A stretch of 64,000 nucleotides of DNA from Gottfriedia luciferensis. Lineage in GTDB: Bacteria > Bacillota > Bacilli > Bacillales > Bacillaceae_G. A program made the position numbers and the translations under genes. Position 1 is the stretch's first letter; every line of letters starts with the position of its first letter. Below are positions 28,213 through 36,734 of the stretch, piece after piece. Under the pieces are notes generated by a model. It ran no database searches. It saw only the letters and a list, made by a program, of their open reading frames with translations, and had not been told where the DNA came from. The stretch lies in the NCBI RefSeq assembly GCF_001712755.1, contig NZ_MDKC01000035.1, positions 62,001 to 126,000 on the forward strand. The letters are read 5' to 3'.

Positions 28213-28656
28213 ATGCGCAAAAAGCAGCCTTTCTTTTTTTTATTAAATCAAACTACACGTCAGTTTTCGAAATCATTTAATGAGCATCTTGTTCCTACTG
28301 GATTGTATTTGGCACAATGGTCTGTTATTCACTATATCCATTTACATGGACCATGTACTCAACGAACAATTTGTTCGAATTTGAATATTGAGCCACCTAC
28401 CCTTACACGAACACTACGTAGGATGGAAGTTTTAGACTTAATTGTTCGCAAAGAAGGAACAGATAAAAGAGAAAAAATGATTCATCTAACTGATAAAGCT
28501 ATAAATCAATATGATAGTTGGAAAGAGCAAATCATCTCATTTGAGAATGATGTTATTAAAGATATACCCGATGAAGAGCTTGATATTGCACTTCAAGTTT
28601 TTCAAAAAATGATGAACAATATGAAAGCGTCGGAGGTTACTAAACAGGGGGAATAA
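28213..28656 (+). CDS. MarR-family transcriptional regulator
   Basis: A 147-residue winged-helix regulator. The DNA-binding part is TQRTICSNLNIEPPTLTRTLRRMEVLDLIVRKEG, read here as TICSNLNIEPPTLTRTLRRM followed by the wing KEGTDKREKMIHLTDKA. It is first in an operon with the MFS transporter (2-nt gap), the typical layout of a drug-responsive repressor and its efflux pump. The promoter contains two matching palindromic sites, so autoregulation is likely. The ligand is unknown. Confidence 0.9.
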   Translation: MRKKQPFFFLLNQTTRQFSKSFNEHLVPTGLYLAQWSVIHYIHLHGPCTQRTICSNLNIEPPTLTRTLRRMEVLDLIVRKEGTDKREKMIHLTDKAINQYDSWKEQIISFENDVIKDIPDEELDIALQVFQKMMNNMKASEVTKQGE

Positions 28657-28658
28657 GT

Positions 28659-29843
28659 TTGAAAAACGAGCGTTTATGGACAAAGGATTTTCTAAGTGTA
28701 AGCTTAAGTGGATTTTTTGTGTTTTTAGTATTTTATACGTTGATGGCGACATTACCGATTTTTGTGATTGATAATTTAGGCCAAGAAGATAGTAAAGTTG
28801 GTCTTGTAGTAACATCCTTTCTGATTGCCTCAGTTGCAATTCGTCCATTTGCAGGGATCTGGCTTGATACAATTGGTCGCAGAAAAATACTAATCATTTC
28901 ATTAGTTTTCTTTACATTAACAACTTTTTTATATCCTTTTATCAATAATTTTGCATTATTACTTTTATTGCGTTTTGCACAAGGGATTGCATTTGGTCTA
29001 GGAACAACTGCAACAGGTACAATAGTCGCTGAAATAGTTCCTATATCACGTAGGGGCGAAGGTATGAGTTATTATAGCTCATCAATGATCCTTGCAATGG
29101 TATTTGGTCCTTATCTTGGTATTAATTTAATGAATCATTTTACCTTCCATATTTTGTTTTTTGTTTGTGGTTTCTTCGCAATTATTTCACTTATTTTCGG
29201 ACTATTCATTGCGATTCCTAAACAAACATTAAAAGCAAAAACTCGAATTAAACCATCACAATTAATTGAGCGTTCAGCATTACCAATCTCAATTACTTCA
29301 GCAATTATCTCTTTTGGTTACAGTGGTATCATTTCATTTATCACATTATACGCAAAAAAATTAGGATTTGTAGATGTTGCTAGTTTCTTTTTTATTGTTT
29401 ATGCAGTTTTCATTTTAGGATCAAGACCTTTCACTGGTAAACTATTTGATCGTAAAGGAGCTAACATAATTGTATATCCTGGGATCATCTTATTTACAAT
29501 TGGTCTAGTTGTCTTGAGCTTTTCAACTGTACCAACAATCTTTTTATTTTCCGCTGCATTAATCGGTCTAGGCTATGGCTCAATCGTACCTAGTTTTCAA
29601 ACATTAGCGATTAACACTGCTGCCCCTGCTAAAAAGGGAATGGCGACAGCAACATTTTTTATGTTTTTTGATGTCGGTATGGGAATTGGCTCTTACGTAC
29701 TTGGAGTTGTATCTGCGAAAACATCATTCCATATTATGTATGTCATAACTGCAATTGCTGTATTGTCAACGACTGTCATTTACTATTTATTGCATGATCG
29801 TAAACAAAGAAAAGCAATAGATCTTGAAAATGCAGCCGCCTAA
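28659..29843 (+). CDS. Major facilitator superfamily transporter (efflux type)
   Basis: A 394-residue protein with 12 predicted membrane segments. The conserved MFS motif between segments 2 and 3 reads GIWLDTIGRRKILI, and a second copy in the other half reads GKLFDRKGANIIV. It probably exports a toxic compound sensed by the MarR protein encoded just upstream. The start is TTG, placed 2 nt after the marR stop with a CAGGGGGAA site. A strong terminator follows. Confidence 0.88.
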   Translation: MKNERLWTKDFLSVSLSGFFVFLVFYTLMATLPIFVIDNLGQEDSKVGLVVTSFLIASVAIRPFAGIWLDTIGRRKILIISLVFFTLTTFLYPFINNFALLLLLRFAQGIAFGLGTTATGTIVAEIVPISRRGEGMSYYSSSMILAMVFGPYLGINLMNHFTFHILFFVCGFFAIISLIFGLFIAIPKQTLKAKTRIKPSQLIERSALPISITSAIISFGYSGIISFITLYAKKLGFVDVASFFFIVYAVFILGSRPFTGKLFDRKGANIIVYPGIILFTIGLVVLSFSTVPTIFLFSAALIGLGYGSIVPSFQTLAINTAAPAKKGMATATFFMFFDVGMGIGSYVLGVVSAKTSFHIMYVITAIAVLSTTVIYYLLHDRKQRKAIDLENAAA

Positions 29844-29847
29844 ACTT

Positions 29848-29880
29848 AAAACCCACCAAAATTTTTTTGGTGGGTTTTGT
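29848..29880. terminator. Terminator of the marR-MFS operon
   Basis: AAAACCCACCAAAA and TTTTGGTGGGTTTT form a 14-bp stem with a short T loop. It also serves the convergent germination operon. Confidence 0.9.
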
Positions 29881-29889
29881 TTTGTTCAC

Positions 29890-31011
29890 TTACATCGTTA
29901 TTCCTTTATCTATAACAATAATCTTAACTTTTACTTTTATATTCGATTTTTGATATGTATCAAGCCAATGATTCTCATTTTTTTTCCAATCAGCGTACTG
30001 AAATGAGTGAGCAAGTATACCAAAACCAACTGGATCAACTTTATCTTTTTGAAAAGATTGGATTAGATTATTTAATTCTTTTTGCAATTTTTTTTCTATC
30101 GCTTTTTTTAAGATAGCTTCCGATGAATTCGTTAATCCTATTGGAGATTCTGTAAACATAATCGGCAATGTCAAATTCACATTAAAGCTATAATGACCAT
30201 TAGAATATTTTTTATCGATTTTTCGTTTTACATCTTTAATATAAAAACTAGTTTCTTCATCTGTAAAGACATCATCTACATCTTTTTTAAATTTTTTAAG
30301 ATTCAATGCAATTACTAATTGTCCCTCTAAATGATCTTTTAAAATTTTTAACAGTTGTGTTTCATTCATTGATAAGGTTCGATTATACAAATTATTGTTA
30401 GTTAATAAAGTTGTCCCATTGACTACTAAATGCTCTCCTTGTATTGCTAGTTCAGGTGCAAAAGGTGTAATCCCCTTCTCAAAATACATTCGATGAAACT
30501 GTCGTATAGTCGTTCTAAAGGCAACATTTCGAAAATCAGCAGTTTGTATTAATTGAGGAATATAGATCGGTAACTCAGGTTTATCCTTTGGTTTTAAATC
30601 AAAAACATCGGCAAGTGGACCATCTACAAAAATAAGATCTGCATTTAATCGAAATTTGGGATCTCGAAAAAACATATCCATGATTGAAAACCAATTTTTA
30701 TGTTCAAGTACTCTTGACCCTATTAAGATTGCTTGAATTTTACCTCCACCAGTAACACCACTAGCACGCGTATCAAAATAATTTCTAGATTCTTTAATCG
30801 ATAGAGTTTGAACGTTAAAATGTTCAGTTTTCGCTTGTGTTTCTCCACTAAAGACTGGACTTGCCATAAATACTTCTACTTTATTTTCATCGTTCACATC
30901 GATTCCTAAAATCATCGATAATGTGACATCTTCTATATTTATTTTCCCTCTGCAACCCGAAACGCCGATTATTAAAAAAATACTAAGCAAACATACTTGA
31001 AAATATTTCAA
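29890..31011 (-). CDS. Ger(x)C-family germinant receptor lipoprotein
   Basis: A 373-residue lipoprotein subunit of a spore germinant receptor. A signal peptide ends in lipobox GVSGC (Cys20), placing it on the outer face of the spore inner membrane. The N-terminal IEDVTLSMILGIDVNDENK and C-terminal FGILAHSFQYADWKKNE segments are typical of the family. It is the last gene of the operon, with its ATG overlapping the stop of the B subunit by 4 nt. The germinant cannot be told from sequence. Confidence 0.92.
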   Translation of the reverse strand: MKYFQVCLLSIFLIIGVSGCRGKINIEDVTLSMILGIDVNDENKVEVFMASPVFSGETQAKTEHFNVQTLSIKESRNYFDTRASGVTGGGKIQAILIGSRVLEHKNWFSIMDMFFRDPKFRLNADLIFVDGPLADVFDLKPKDKPELPIYIPQLIQTADFRNVAFRTTIRQFHRMYFEKGITPFAPELAIQGEHLVVNGTTLLTNNNLYNRTLSMNETQLLKILKDHLEGQLVIALNLKKFKKDVDDVFTDEETSFYIKDVKRKIDKKYSNGHYSFNVNLTLPIMFTESPIGLTNSSEAILKKAIEKKLQKELNNLIQSFQKDKVDPVGFGILAHSFQYADWKKNENHWLDTYQKSNIKVKVKIIVIDKGITM

Positions 31012-32105
31012 TTGATTTTCACCTTACTTAAATTATTTTTTATTAAACCGCCGATCAATAACAGGATAGGGATACCGATCGTGATGTATCTTCCAGAAAT
31101 CATTAAAACGTGTAAATGATTAGTTGTATTTGTAAATGTCGGAACTTGAATAAATGTAAGGATGATAATGAGGATAAAAAGAATAATAATGACAATAGGT
31201 AATAATCTAAATTTAAATAACTCTGATAACCCATTCATACCAGCCCAAATAAACGTAACCCATGATTTCGATATTATCATTAAAAATAATGAGAATAAAA
31301 TGAAATCTAACCTCTCAACATATTGAAATTCGATTACACTTAAAATATCGATTACTGGCTCAAATGTCATTTTAATTTCATAAGGACTATAAATAACAAA
31401 ACAAATAATTGTTACAAAAACGTAGGTAAAAGTTGTTAAAGCATTTCCAATAATAACGCATTTTACAGCCTTTTCTTTCGACTTTAAATATGGATAATAA
31501 ACTAGGATTAATTCGATGCCTAGAAATGAAGTCGTCGTTAATGGAATCGTCTTTAAAATCGGCATCCAGCCATCCTTAATAATTGGTAAAATAAAATTTA
31601 TATCAGCATCTTTAAGTGTGAATAACAGCATGAATAAGGTAAAACAAGCAATTGGAAAAATTGCTTCTATATATTTTGCAATTAAATGAACTCCCCCACT
31701 TATTAGCTGATAAGTTGGAAAAAGAAATAGCACTAATAAAATATAAGTTCTAGTTTCTTGAAGTATGTAGGATTGAATATATAAAATCGCTCTAACTAAT
31801 GCAAGATATCCTCCATATAGAAAATAAATTGCTTGTAACAAAACTACGATTGATCCAATAATTTTTCCTAGATAAAAAGTAAAAAAACCTATGTAGTTTA
31901 AATTAGGAGCCTTCTCTCTAAATTTAACAAATACAATACTAATTAAAGTAGAAAGTATTCCCCCAAAAAGAATTGCAATCCAACTGCTAGTACCTCCTTT
32001 TAGAGCTAGTTCTCTAGGAAGTGACAACATTCCAATCCCTACTTGAATACCAAAAATCATTAAAATAAATTGAAATTGTGTAATTTTTGACTTCGTAATT
32101 ATCAT
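31008..32105 (-). CDS. GerB-type germinant receptor permease subunit
   Basis: A 365-residue integral membrane protein of the APC-fold spore germination permease family, about ten membrane segments. The N-terminal KITQFQFILMIFGIQVGIGMLSLPREL is characteristic (quoted as IFGIQVGIGMLSLPREL). I place the start at the ATG giving MIITKSK because AGAAGGGA lies upstream. An ATG eight codons earlier overlaps the A-subunit stop but lacks a good site. It is the middle gene of the A-B-C operon and probably binds the germinant. Confidence 0.9.
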   Translation of the reverse strand: MIITKSKITQFQFILMIFGIQVGIGMLSLPRELALKGGTSSWIAILFGGILSTLISIVFVKFREKAPNLNYIGFFTFYLGKIIGSIVVLLQAIYFLYGGYLALVRAILYIQSYILQETRTYILLVLFLFPTYQLISGGVHLIAKYIEAIFPIACFTLFMLLFTLKDADINFILPIIKDGWMPILKTIPLTTTSFLGIELILVYYPYLKSKEKAVKCVIIGNALTTFTYVFVTIICFVIYSPYEIKMTFEPVIDILSVIEFQYVERLDFILFSLFLMIISKSWVTFIWAGMNGLSELFKFRLLPIVIIILFILIIILTFIQVPTFTNTTNHLHVLMISGRYITIGIPILLLIGGLIKNNLSKVKIN

Positions 32106-32125
32106 GAAAGAATCCCTTCTAACAT

Positions 32126-33580
32126 TCATTCTTCATTACGTTTATTTTGTTTTTTCCAAAGATAGTTTAAAGGTACTCTTATGATTGTATCTTTAAATGC
32201 ATCACGATTGATTGGAGAAAATGGCAATGTATAAGGTTTGTTATAGCTAGTTAAGCTCAAACCATGGATCATGAGAATCATTGTACTTACAATCAAACCG
32301 ATTAAACCAAATAATGAAGCCATAATCATAATTGGAAATCGAATGACTCGTAAACTAGATGCCATTTCATAGTTTGGAATAATAAATGATGAAATAGCCG
32401 TTAAAGCTACGACGATTACCATAATATTACTAACGATTCCTGCTTGTACCGCTGCTTGCCCGATTACAATCCCACCTACAATGCCAACTGTTGTACTAAT
32501 AGGTGCTGGTAGTCTAATCGCTGCTTCTCTTAACATTTCTAAGGTGATCTCCATAACAATGGCTTCAAATAAAGGATCAAATGGAACCTTTGCCCTAGAT
32601 TCCCCGATTGATAATAGTAATTTTAAAGGAACGATCTCATAATTAAATGAAATAATTGCAATATAGATTCCCGGCAAAAAGATTGTTAAAAAGAATGCAA
32701 TTACTCTAAGTATACGATTAAATGAAGCCACCATCGCTCTTGCTGAATAATCATCAATCGTTTTAAAAAATATTGCAAAATTAATCGGTAAAATAATAAC
32801 CTCAGAAGATCGGTCTACGATTAAAACTACTTTTCCTTCAAGTAATGTCGTAGCTGCAACATCCGGTCTTTCTGTTGTAAAATATTGAGGAAAAGGAGAA
32901 AATGGGTTTCTTTCTATTAATTGCGCTAAGTGGTTTGCATTTATTATAGAATCAAGTTTTATCTTTGAAATATCTTGTTCTACACCAGATAGTAAATCTT
33001 CATCTACTAATCCATCGATATACGCAATTGCTACCGTACTTTTATTTTCATTCCCAATTTCAACTTCCTTAACTTGAAAATCTCGACTTTTAATAAATCT
33101 TCGAAGTAAAGTAATATTACCTTGAACAGTTTCAATAAAGGATATTTTTGTGCCCCTTAAGGAATTATCAATACTTGGAGGCGTATAAGCTCTTTGTGGC
33201 AATTTTCCACAAGAATATACAAATGCGACTGGATCGCCTTCTACTAGAAGAATACTGTTACCATTCAATATTGCTGTTTCAATATCTAAAATTTGATTAG
33301 TCCGAATCGTATTATTCGTTATGAATAATTCTATATCTTCAGTATACGAACTTACTGTATTAATAAATTGACCTATTTTTTGTTCATCAACTAAACTAGA
33401 CAAATAACAAATTATAGCCTGTTTATCTTTAACAACTATATCTTTTTTTACTAAGTCAGAGGTCGGGAACACTCGCTGAATAATATTAAAGTTTTCTATT
33501 AAATTTCCTTCAGTATGAAGAACGGAAGAGCGTAAATTATATTTTCTTAAACGCTTCTTTTGTTGATTAGAATAATCCAC
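32126..33580 (-). CDS. GerA-type germinant receptor subunit A
   Basis: A 484-residue subunit with a large soluble N-terminal domain (about 1-240) and a membrane domain with several segments (about 270-460). It has the family motif around SRAKVPFDPLFEAIVMEITL and the preceding PLKLLLSIGE. It starts at GTG with AAAGGATGG upstream. First gene of the A-B-C receptor operon. Operons of this kind are normally transcribed in the forespore by sigma G; I could not assign a convincing sigma G promoter by eye. Confidence 0.92.
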   Translation of the reverse strand: MDYSNQQKKRLRKYNLRSSVLHTEGNLIENFNIIQRVFPTSDLVKKDIVVKDKQAIICYLSSLVDEQKIGQFINTVSSYTEDIELFITNNTIRTNQILDIETAILNGNSILLVEGDPVAFVYSCGKLPQRAYTPPSIDNSLRGTKISFIETVQGNITLLRRFIKSRDFQVKEVEIGNENKSTVAIAYIDGLVDEDLLSGVEQDISKIKLDSIINANHLAQLIERNPFSPFPQYFTTERPDVAATTLLEGKVVLIVDRSSEVIILPINFAIFFKTIDDYSARAMVASFNRILRVIAFFLTIFLPGIYIAIISFNYEIVPLKLLLSIGESRAKVPFDPLFEAIVMEITLEMLREAAIRLPAPISTTVGIVGGIVIGQAAVQAGIVSNIMVIVVALTAISSFIIPNYEMASSLRVIRFPIMIMASLFGLIGLIVSTMILMIHGLSLTSYNKPYTLPFSPINRDAFKDTIIRVPLNYLWKKQNKRNEE

Positions 33581-33679
33581 TTAATCTTCCATCCTTTCAT
33601 AAATTTCCAGATTACTTTCAGCTAATCAGTTTTATCAAAAATCACCTATTTTATACTTGAAAGGCTAGTTAGGAGATAG

Positions 33680-33709
33680 TTGGATTTAACGGAGAACTTT
33701 CGATACAAT
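33680..33709 (+). promoter_or_regulatory. Probable sigma A promoter of the UDG-like/DUF952 pair
   Basis: -35 TTGGAT, 18-nt spacer, -10 TACAAT. AACTAT-AA-ATAGTT (33711-33724) is a small dyad right at the expected start of transcription. Confidence 0.5.
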
Positions 33710-33741
33710 GAACTATAAATAGTTTTGATGGAGGACCAAAT

Positions 33742-34488
33742 ATGGCAATCTTGGCTAATGCAAAATTTAAAGAATATAAAACGTTAATCTCTTCTTTATC
33801 TCCTTCACTTGAAACTAGTACATTAAAAAGTGAAAAATTTTTAGTAGATAAAGATGAAAAGAAAAATTTAGAAATTTATTATGCACCTTTTGAGTACATT
33901 AATGAGCGAGCTAAAGTCATCATAGTTGGGATTACTCCCGGCTTACATCAAATGAAACAATCTTATTCTACTGTCATTAGCCTTAAAGACGAAGTGATGG
34001 ATGACGAAGAAATTTTACATGAAGTTAAAAAGAATTCTAGCTTCGAAGGACCGATGCGAAAAAATTTAATTGCTATGTTAGATGAATTGGAATTACATCA
34101 TTATCTTGGATTAAATTCAACTAGCGAACTTTTTAGTACGGCTAGTCATTTAGTACAAACGACCTCTGTCATTAAATACCCAGTTTTTTATAAAGGGAAA
34201 AACTATAATGGTTCAACCCCGAATATTTTAAGAACCGATCTACTTAAAAAGTATATTGTTAATACATTTGCTGCGGAAATCATAAGACTAGAAAGTCCCC
34301 TCATTATCCCGTTAGGAGTTAATGTTTCAAAAGTTCTAACCTATCTAACAACGAATGATTATTTAAACTCGGACGCCATTTTATACGGATTCCCCCATAC
34401 ATCTGGCGGGAATGGACATCGACATAAACAATTTGCGGAAAATAAAGAAGATATGAAAAGAAAAATTAAATTATACTTTGAGAATTAG
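33742..34488 (+). CDS. Uracil-DNA-glycosylase-like family protein
   Basis: A 248-residue soluble protein. VIIVGITPGLHQ (about residues 55-66) has the shape of motif 1 of the uracil-DNA glycosylase superfamily. GFPHTSGGNGHRHKQF near the C-terminus has the shape of the second active-site loop with its His. Between them lies LIIPLGVNVSKVL, matching the central strand of the fold. The catalytic Asp/Glu of true UDGs is not obvious, so activity on DNA is uncertain. GGAGG precedes the ATG. Operon with the DUF952 gene (15-nt gap). Confidence 0.6.
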   Translation: MAILANAKFKEYKTLISSLSPSLETSTLKSEKFLVDKDEKKNLEIYYAPFEYINERAKVIIVGITPGLHQMKQSYSTVISLKDEVMDDEEILHEVKKNSSFEGPMRKNLIAMLDELELHHYLGLNSTSELFSTASHLVQTTSVIKYPVFYKGKNYNGSTPNILRTDLLKKYIVNTFAAEIIRLESPLIIPLGVNVSKVLTYLTTNDYLNSDAILYGFPHTSGGNGHRHKQFAENKEDMKRKIKLYFEN

Positions 34489-34503
34489 TAAAGGAGAATC
34501 AAA

Positions 34504-34845
34504 ATGATTTTACATATTATTGGAAACAAAGACTGGCAAAATGCAAATAATTCAGGTGAATATGCACCTGATAGTTTAAACAACGAAGGCTTTATCCATT
34601 GTTCAACCCTCAAGCAAACTGTTGAAATCGCAAACTTATTCTTTAAAGGTGCAACTGATTTAAAAATACTTTGTATTAATGAGGAAAAAACAAAATCAAA
34701 AATCGTATATGAAGATACTGAAAACTTTGGCCAATTATTTCCTCATATTTATGGACCATTGAATTTAGATGCTATTTTTAAAGTTGTTGATCTTCACGCT
34801 GACGAAAATGGGCAATTTATTTTACCTGATGAATTAGAAGAATAA
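34504..34845 (+). CDS. DUF952 family protein
   Basis: A 113-residue soluble protein with the DUF952 pattern: an N-terminal WQNANNSGEYAPDSLNNEGF followed by IHCSTLKQT, a middle LKILCINEEK, and HIYGPLNLDAIFKV near the C-terminus. The family is predicted to adopt an ADP-ribosyl-transferase-like fold; its activity is not established. It shares the promoter of the UDG-like gene and ends at a strong bidirectional terminator. Confidence 0.85.
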   Translation: MILHIIGNKDWQNANNSGEYAPDSLNNEGFIHCSTLKQTVEIANLFFKGATDLKILCINEEKTKSKIVYEDTENFGQLFPHIYGPLNLDAIFKVVDLHADENGQFILPDELEE

Positions 34846-34855
34846 GAGAATAAAC

Positions 34856-34889
34856 AAAAACTCAGTTTCACCTAGTGAACTGAGTTTTT
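34856..34889. terminator. Bidirectional terminator, DUF952 gene / ATPase gene
   Basis: AAAAACTCAGTT and AACTGAGTTTTT form a 12-bp stem between convergent genes. Confidence 0.9.
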
Positions 34890-34894
34890 TAGCT

Positions 34895-35629
34895 TTACTC
34901 ATCATCTCTCAACAAATCACTTAAAAACTTTTCCCTGTTTTGTAAAAAATATTTAGTAATTTGATAGTGATCTGTATTCTCATAATCAATTCTAGAAATT
35001 TCTCCATGATCAAAGCTTAAAATATCTGCATTTGGATAACCAAGAAGAATTGGAGAATGCGTTGCAATAATGAACTGTGAATTTTCATTTTCAACTAAAT
35101 CATGAATTATTTTTAAAAATGATAACTGCCTAGCTGGAGACAACGCTGCCTCAGGCTCATCTAACAAATAGATTGCCGTTTCATTAAAGCGATTTAAAAA
35201 CAGGGACAAAAATGATTCCCCATGTGATTGATTATGGAGAGACTGTCCTCCGTAGCTGTCATATTTTTCATTATTTGGATCCTCTAATTCATCTAAGTAA
35301 GTAGCAAAATTGTAAAATGACTCCGCTCTTAGGAAAAATCCATTCGAAATTTTCGGCAACCAAGAAAGTCTAATGTAATTTCCAAGTTGTGACTCAGATG
35401 CAAAAACTTCATAATTATTATTACGGCCTCCGCCTGCTGTATTAAAATCACATTTATCAGCAATTGCTTCCAATAAAGTAGACTTTCCAGAACCATTTTC
35501 ACCTACAAAAAAGGTAACATTACTTTTTATGTTCAATTCATCAAATGATTTAATTGAAGGAATTGAAAACGGATATTGGCTAAAAAAATTAATATCATCG
35601 CGCAAAAGTGTAATTTTTTTTAAAAACAT
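34895..35629 (-). CDS. AAA/ABC-type ATPase (RecF/SMC-like P-loop)
   Basis: A 244-residue ATPase. Walker A is GENGSGKST near residue 48, the signature-like segment SHGESFLSLF is in the middle, Walker B with catalytic Glu is AIYLLDEPEAALSP, and the switch His is IATHSPIL. This is the compact stand-alone ATPase often annotated as AAA family ATPase and related to the RecF/SMC-like head domain. No nuclease, kinase or toxin gene lies beside it. AGGTGAT before the chosen ATG mirrors the 16S 3' end. Two or three upstream start codons in frame are possible. Cellular role unknown. Confidence 0.8.
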   Translation of the reverse strand: MFLKKITLLRDDINFFSQYPFSIPSIKSFDELNIKSNVTFFVGENGSGKSTLLEAIADKCDFNTAGGGRNNNYEVFASESQLGNYIRLSWLPKISNGFFLRAESFYNFATYLDELEDPNNEKYDSYGGQSLHNQSHGESFLSLFLNRFNETAIYLLDEPEAALSPARQLSFLKIIHDLVENENSQFIIATHSPILLGYPNADILSFDHGEISRIDYENTDHYQITKYFLQNREKFLSDLLRDDE

Positions 35630-35897
35630 TTTCATCACCTATGAAGATTATACAGTAATTACGATCCTTATCTAAAAATTTATTGTGGGGAAGTACAACA
35701 TATTATTGTCTTGAACAGTAATTGAGCTTTCTTAGCTACGTTTTTTATTATAGTTGGGATAATTCATCCAACATTAACGGAATTTATGAATTTTTTATTT
35801 GATTTTGTAAGAATTAGAGCATCTTTACATTGAAAGTGTCTACAATCGTTCAACTTTCAGGTCTAAATACCCTAACCAGTATAGGTAATTATTAAGT

Positions 35898-36081
35898 TTA
35901 TTTGCGATTCTCTTAAATTTAATTGCAGTTTTGCTATTTTTATTTGCGATTCTCTAAATTTAATTGCAGTTTTGCTATTTTTATTTGCGATTTTCAGATT
36001 TTATTTGCAGTACGCTGTTTATTTGCACAGAATGGCTCCTTATTTGCGGTACTCTAAGACTTATTTGCAGCTCAAGCTGTT
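35898..36081. repeat. Nine-unit tandem array, period about 21 bp (TTATTTGC core)
   Basis: Units starting TTATTTGC or TTAATTGC begin at 35898, 35919, 35940, 35960, 35981, 36001, 36019, 36040 and 36061, giving spacings of 18-21 nt. The first four units are two nearly identical 42-bp doublets; the rest are degenerate after the core. A weak tenth copy (TTATTTGA) lies at 36098. The period is close to two helical turns. Confidence 0.85.
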
Positions 36082-36135
36082 TTGTCATCACTCTTTTTTA
36101 TTTGAGATTCTTTAATATTATTTTTTTCCAATAAA

Positions 36136-36190
36136 ATAAAAAAGGAGGGTTCTCCTAAGTAGTCAGACAATTAGGATTCCCTCGTTTTTT
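36136..36190 (-). terminator. Terminator of the small membrane-protein gene
   Basis: GAGGGAATCCTAA pairs with TTAGGAGAACCCTC; on the minus strand it is followed by CTTTTTTATT. Confidence 0.85.
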
Positions 36191-36202
36191 ATGAAGGTCA
36201 GG

Positions 36203-36538
36203 TCAAAACACGGAACTAAGAGCATCCTTATAAATCACAATCGCTCTTACTACGTGAAAAATAGCTACTAGAATAATAGTTACTTCATAAGCAGATACTT
36301 TAACTAAATCGAATTTTTTGCGGAGTACAAATTTCCGAAAAAGTGCTGGGAATCCTTCATTCAGTTTTAAACAAATAATATAGAATACTAGAATGACAAA
36401 GTATAGGAAGAACCCCATGTCAGCATACTTCCAGTTGACTAAATGAGCAAATAAACTACATAACCAAATTATTAATACATTAACAAGACAAGCTAGAATC
36501 CAATTGGAGAAAGAGGATGTCGTATAGATCGTTTTCAT
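36203..36538 (-). CDS. Small integral membrane protein, unknown function
   Basis: About 111 residues with three likely membrane segments: WILACLVNVLIIWLCSLFA, MGFFLYFVILVFYIICL, and VTIILVAIFHVVRAIVIY. No family recognised. AAAGGAG lies upstream. The ATG at 36538 or the TTG just before it are the best starts; the GTG three codons upstream is too close to the site. Monocistronic with a clear terminator, so very likely a real gene. Confidence 0.65.
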   Translation of the reverse strand: MKTIYTTSSFSNWILACLVNVLIIWLCSLFAHLVNWKYADMGFFLYFVILVFYIICLKLNEGFPALFRKFVLRKKFDLVKVSAYEVTIILVAIFHVVRAIVIYKDALSSVF

Positions 36539-36734
36539 CAAGATCACTTCTCCTTTAAATCATCTGTAGTCAATTTTTACGCGTGTAGTCGTTCTTTTAT
36601 GCGTGTATTAATGACTTTAAATTATGTTTTTTATATAAAGTTTTGATGAAGTTATTCCACATAATTGTGCTGACTTTTAATTCATTTCTCATGTTAAAAT
36701 GAGATTATACTTACAAGAAAAGGGATGAACTACT

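Larger units (their letters stand above)
35639..36202. other. Intergenic region with a short tandem array
   Basis: 564 bp without a supported gene. 35639-35890 shows nothing I can name; 35898-36081 is the array of about 21 bp; 36136-36190 is the terminator of the membrane-protein gene. Confidence 0.6.

Noticed and set aside
34895-35629. Part of an anti-phage defence system
   Set aside because: The ATPase stands alone between terminators, with no nuclease, reverse transcriptase, toxin or other typical partner beside it.
35898-36081. CRISPR array
   Set aside because: The unit of about 21 bp has no spacers; it is a degenerate tandem repeat.
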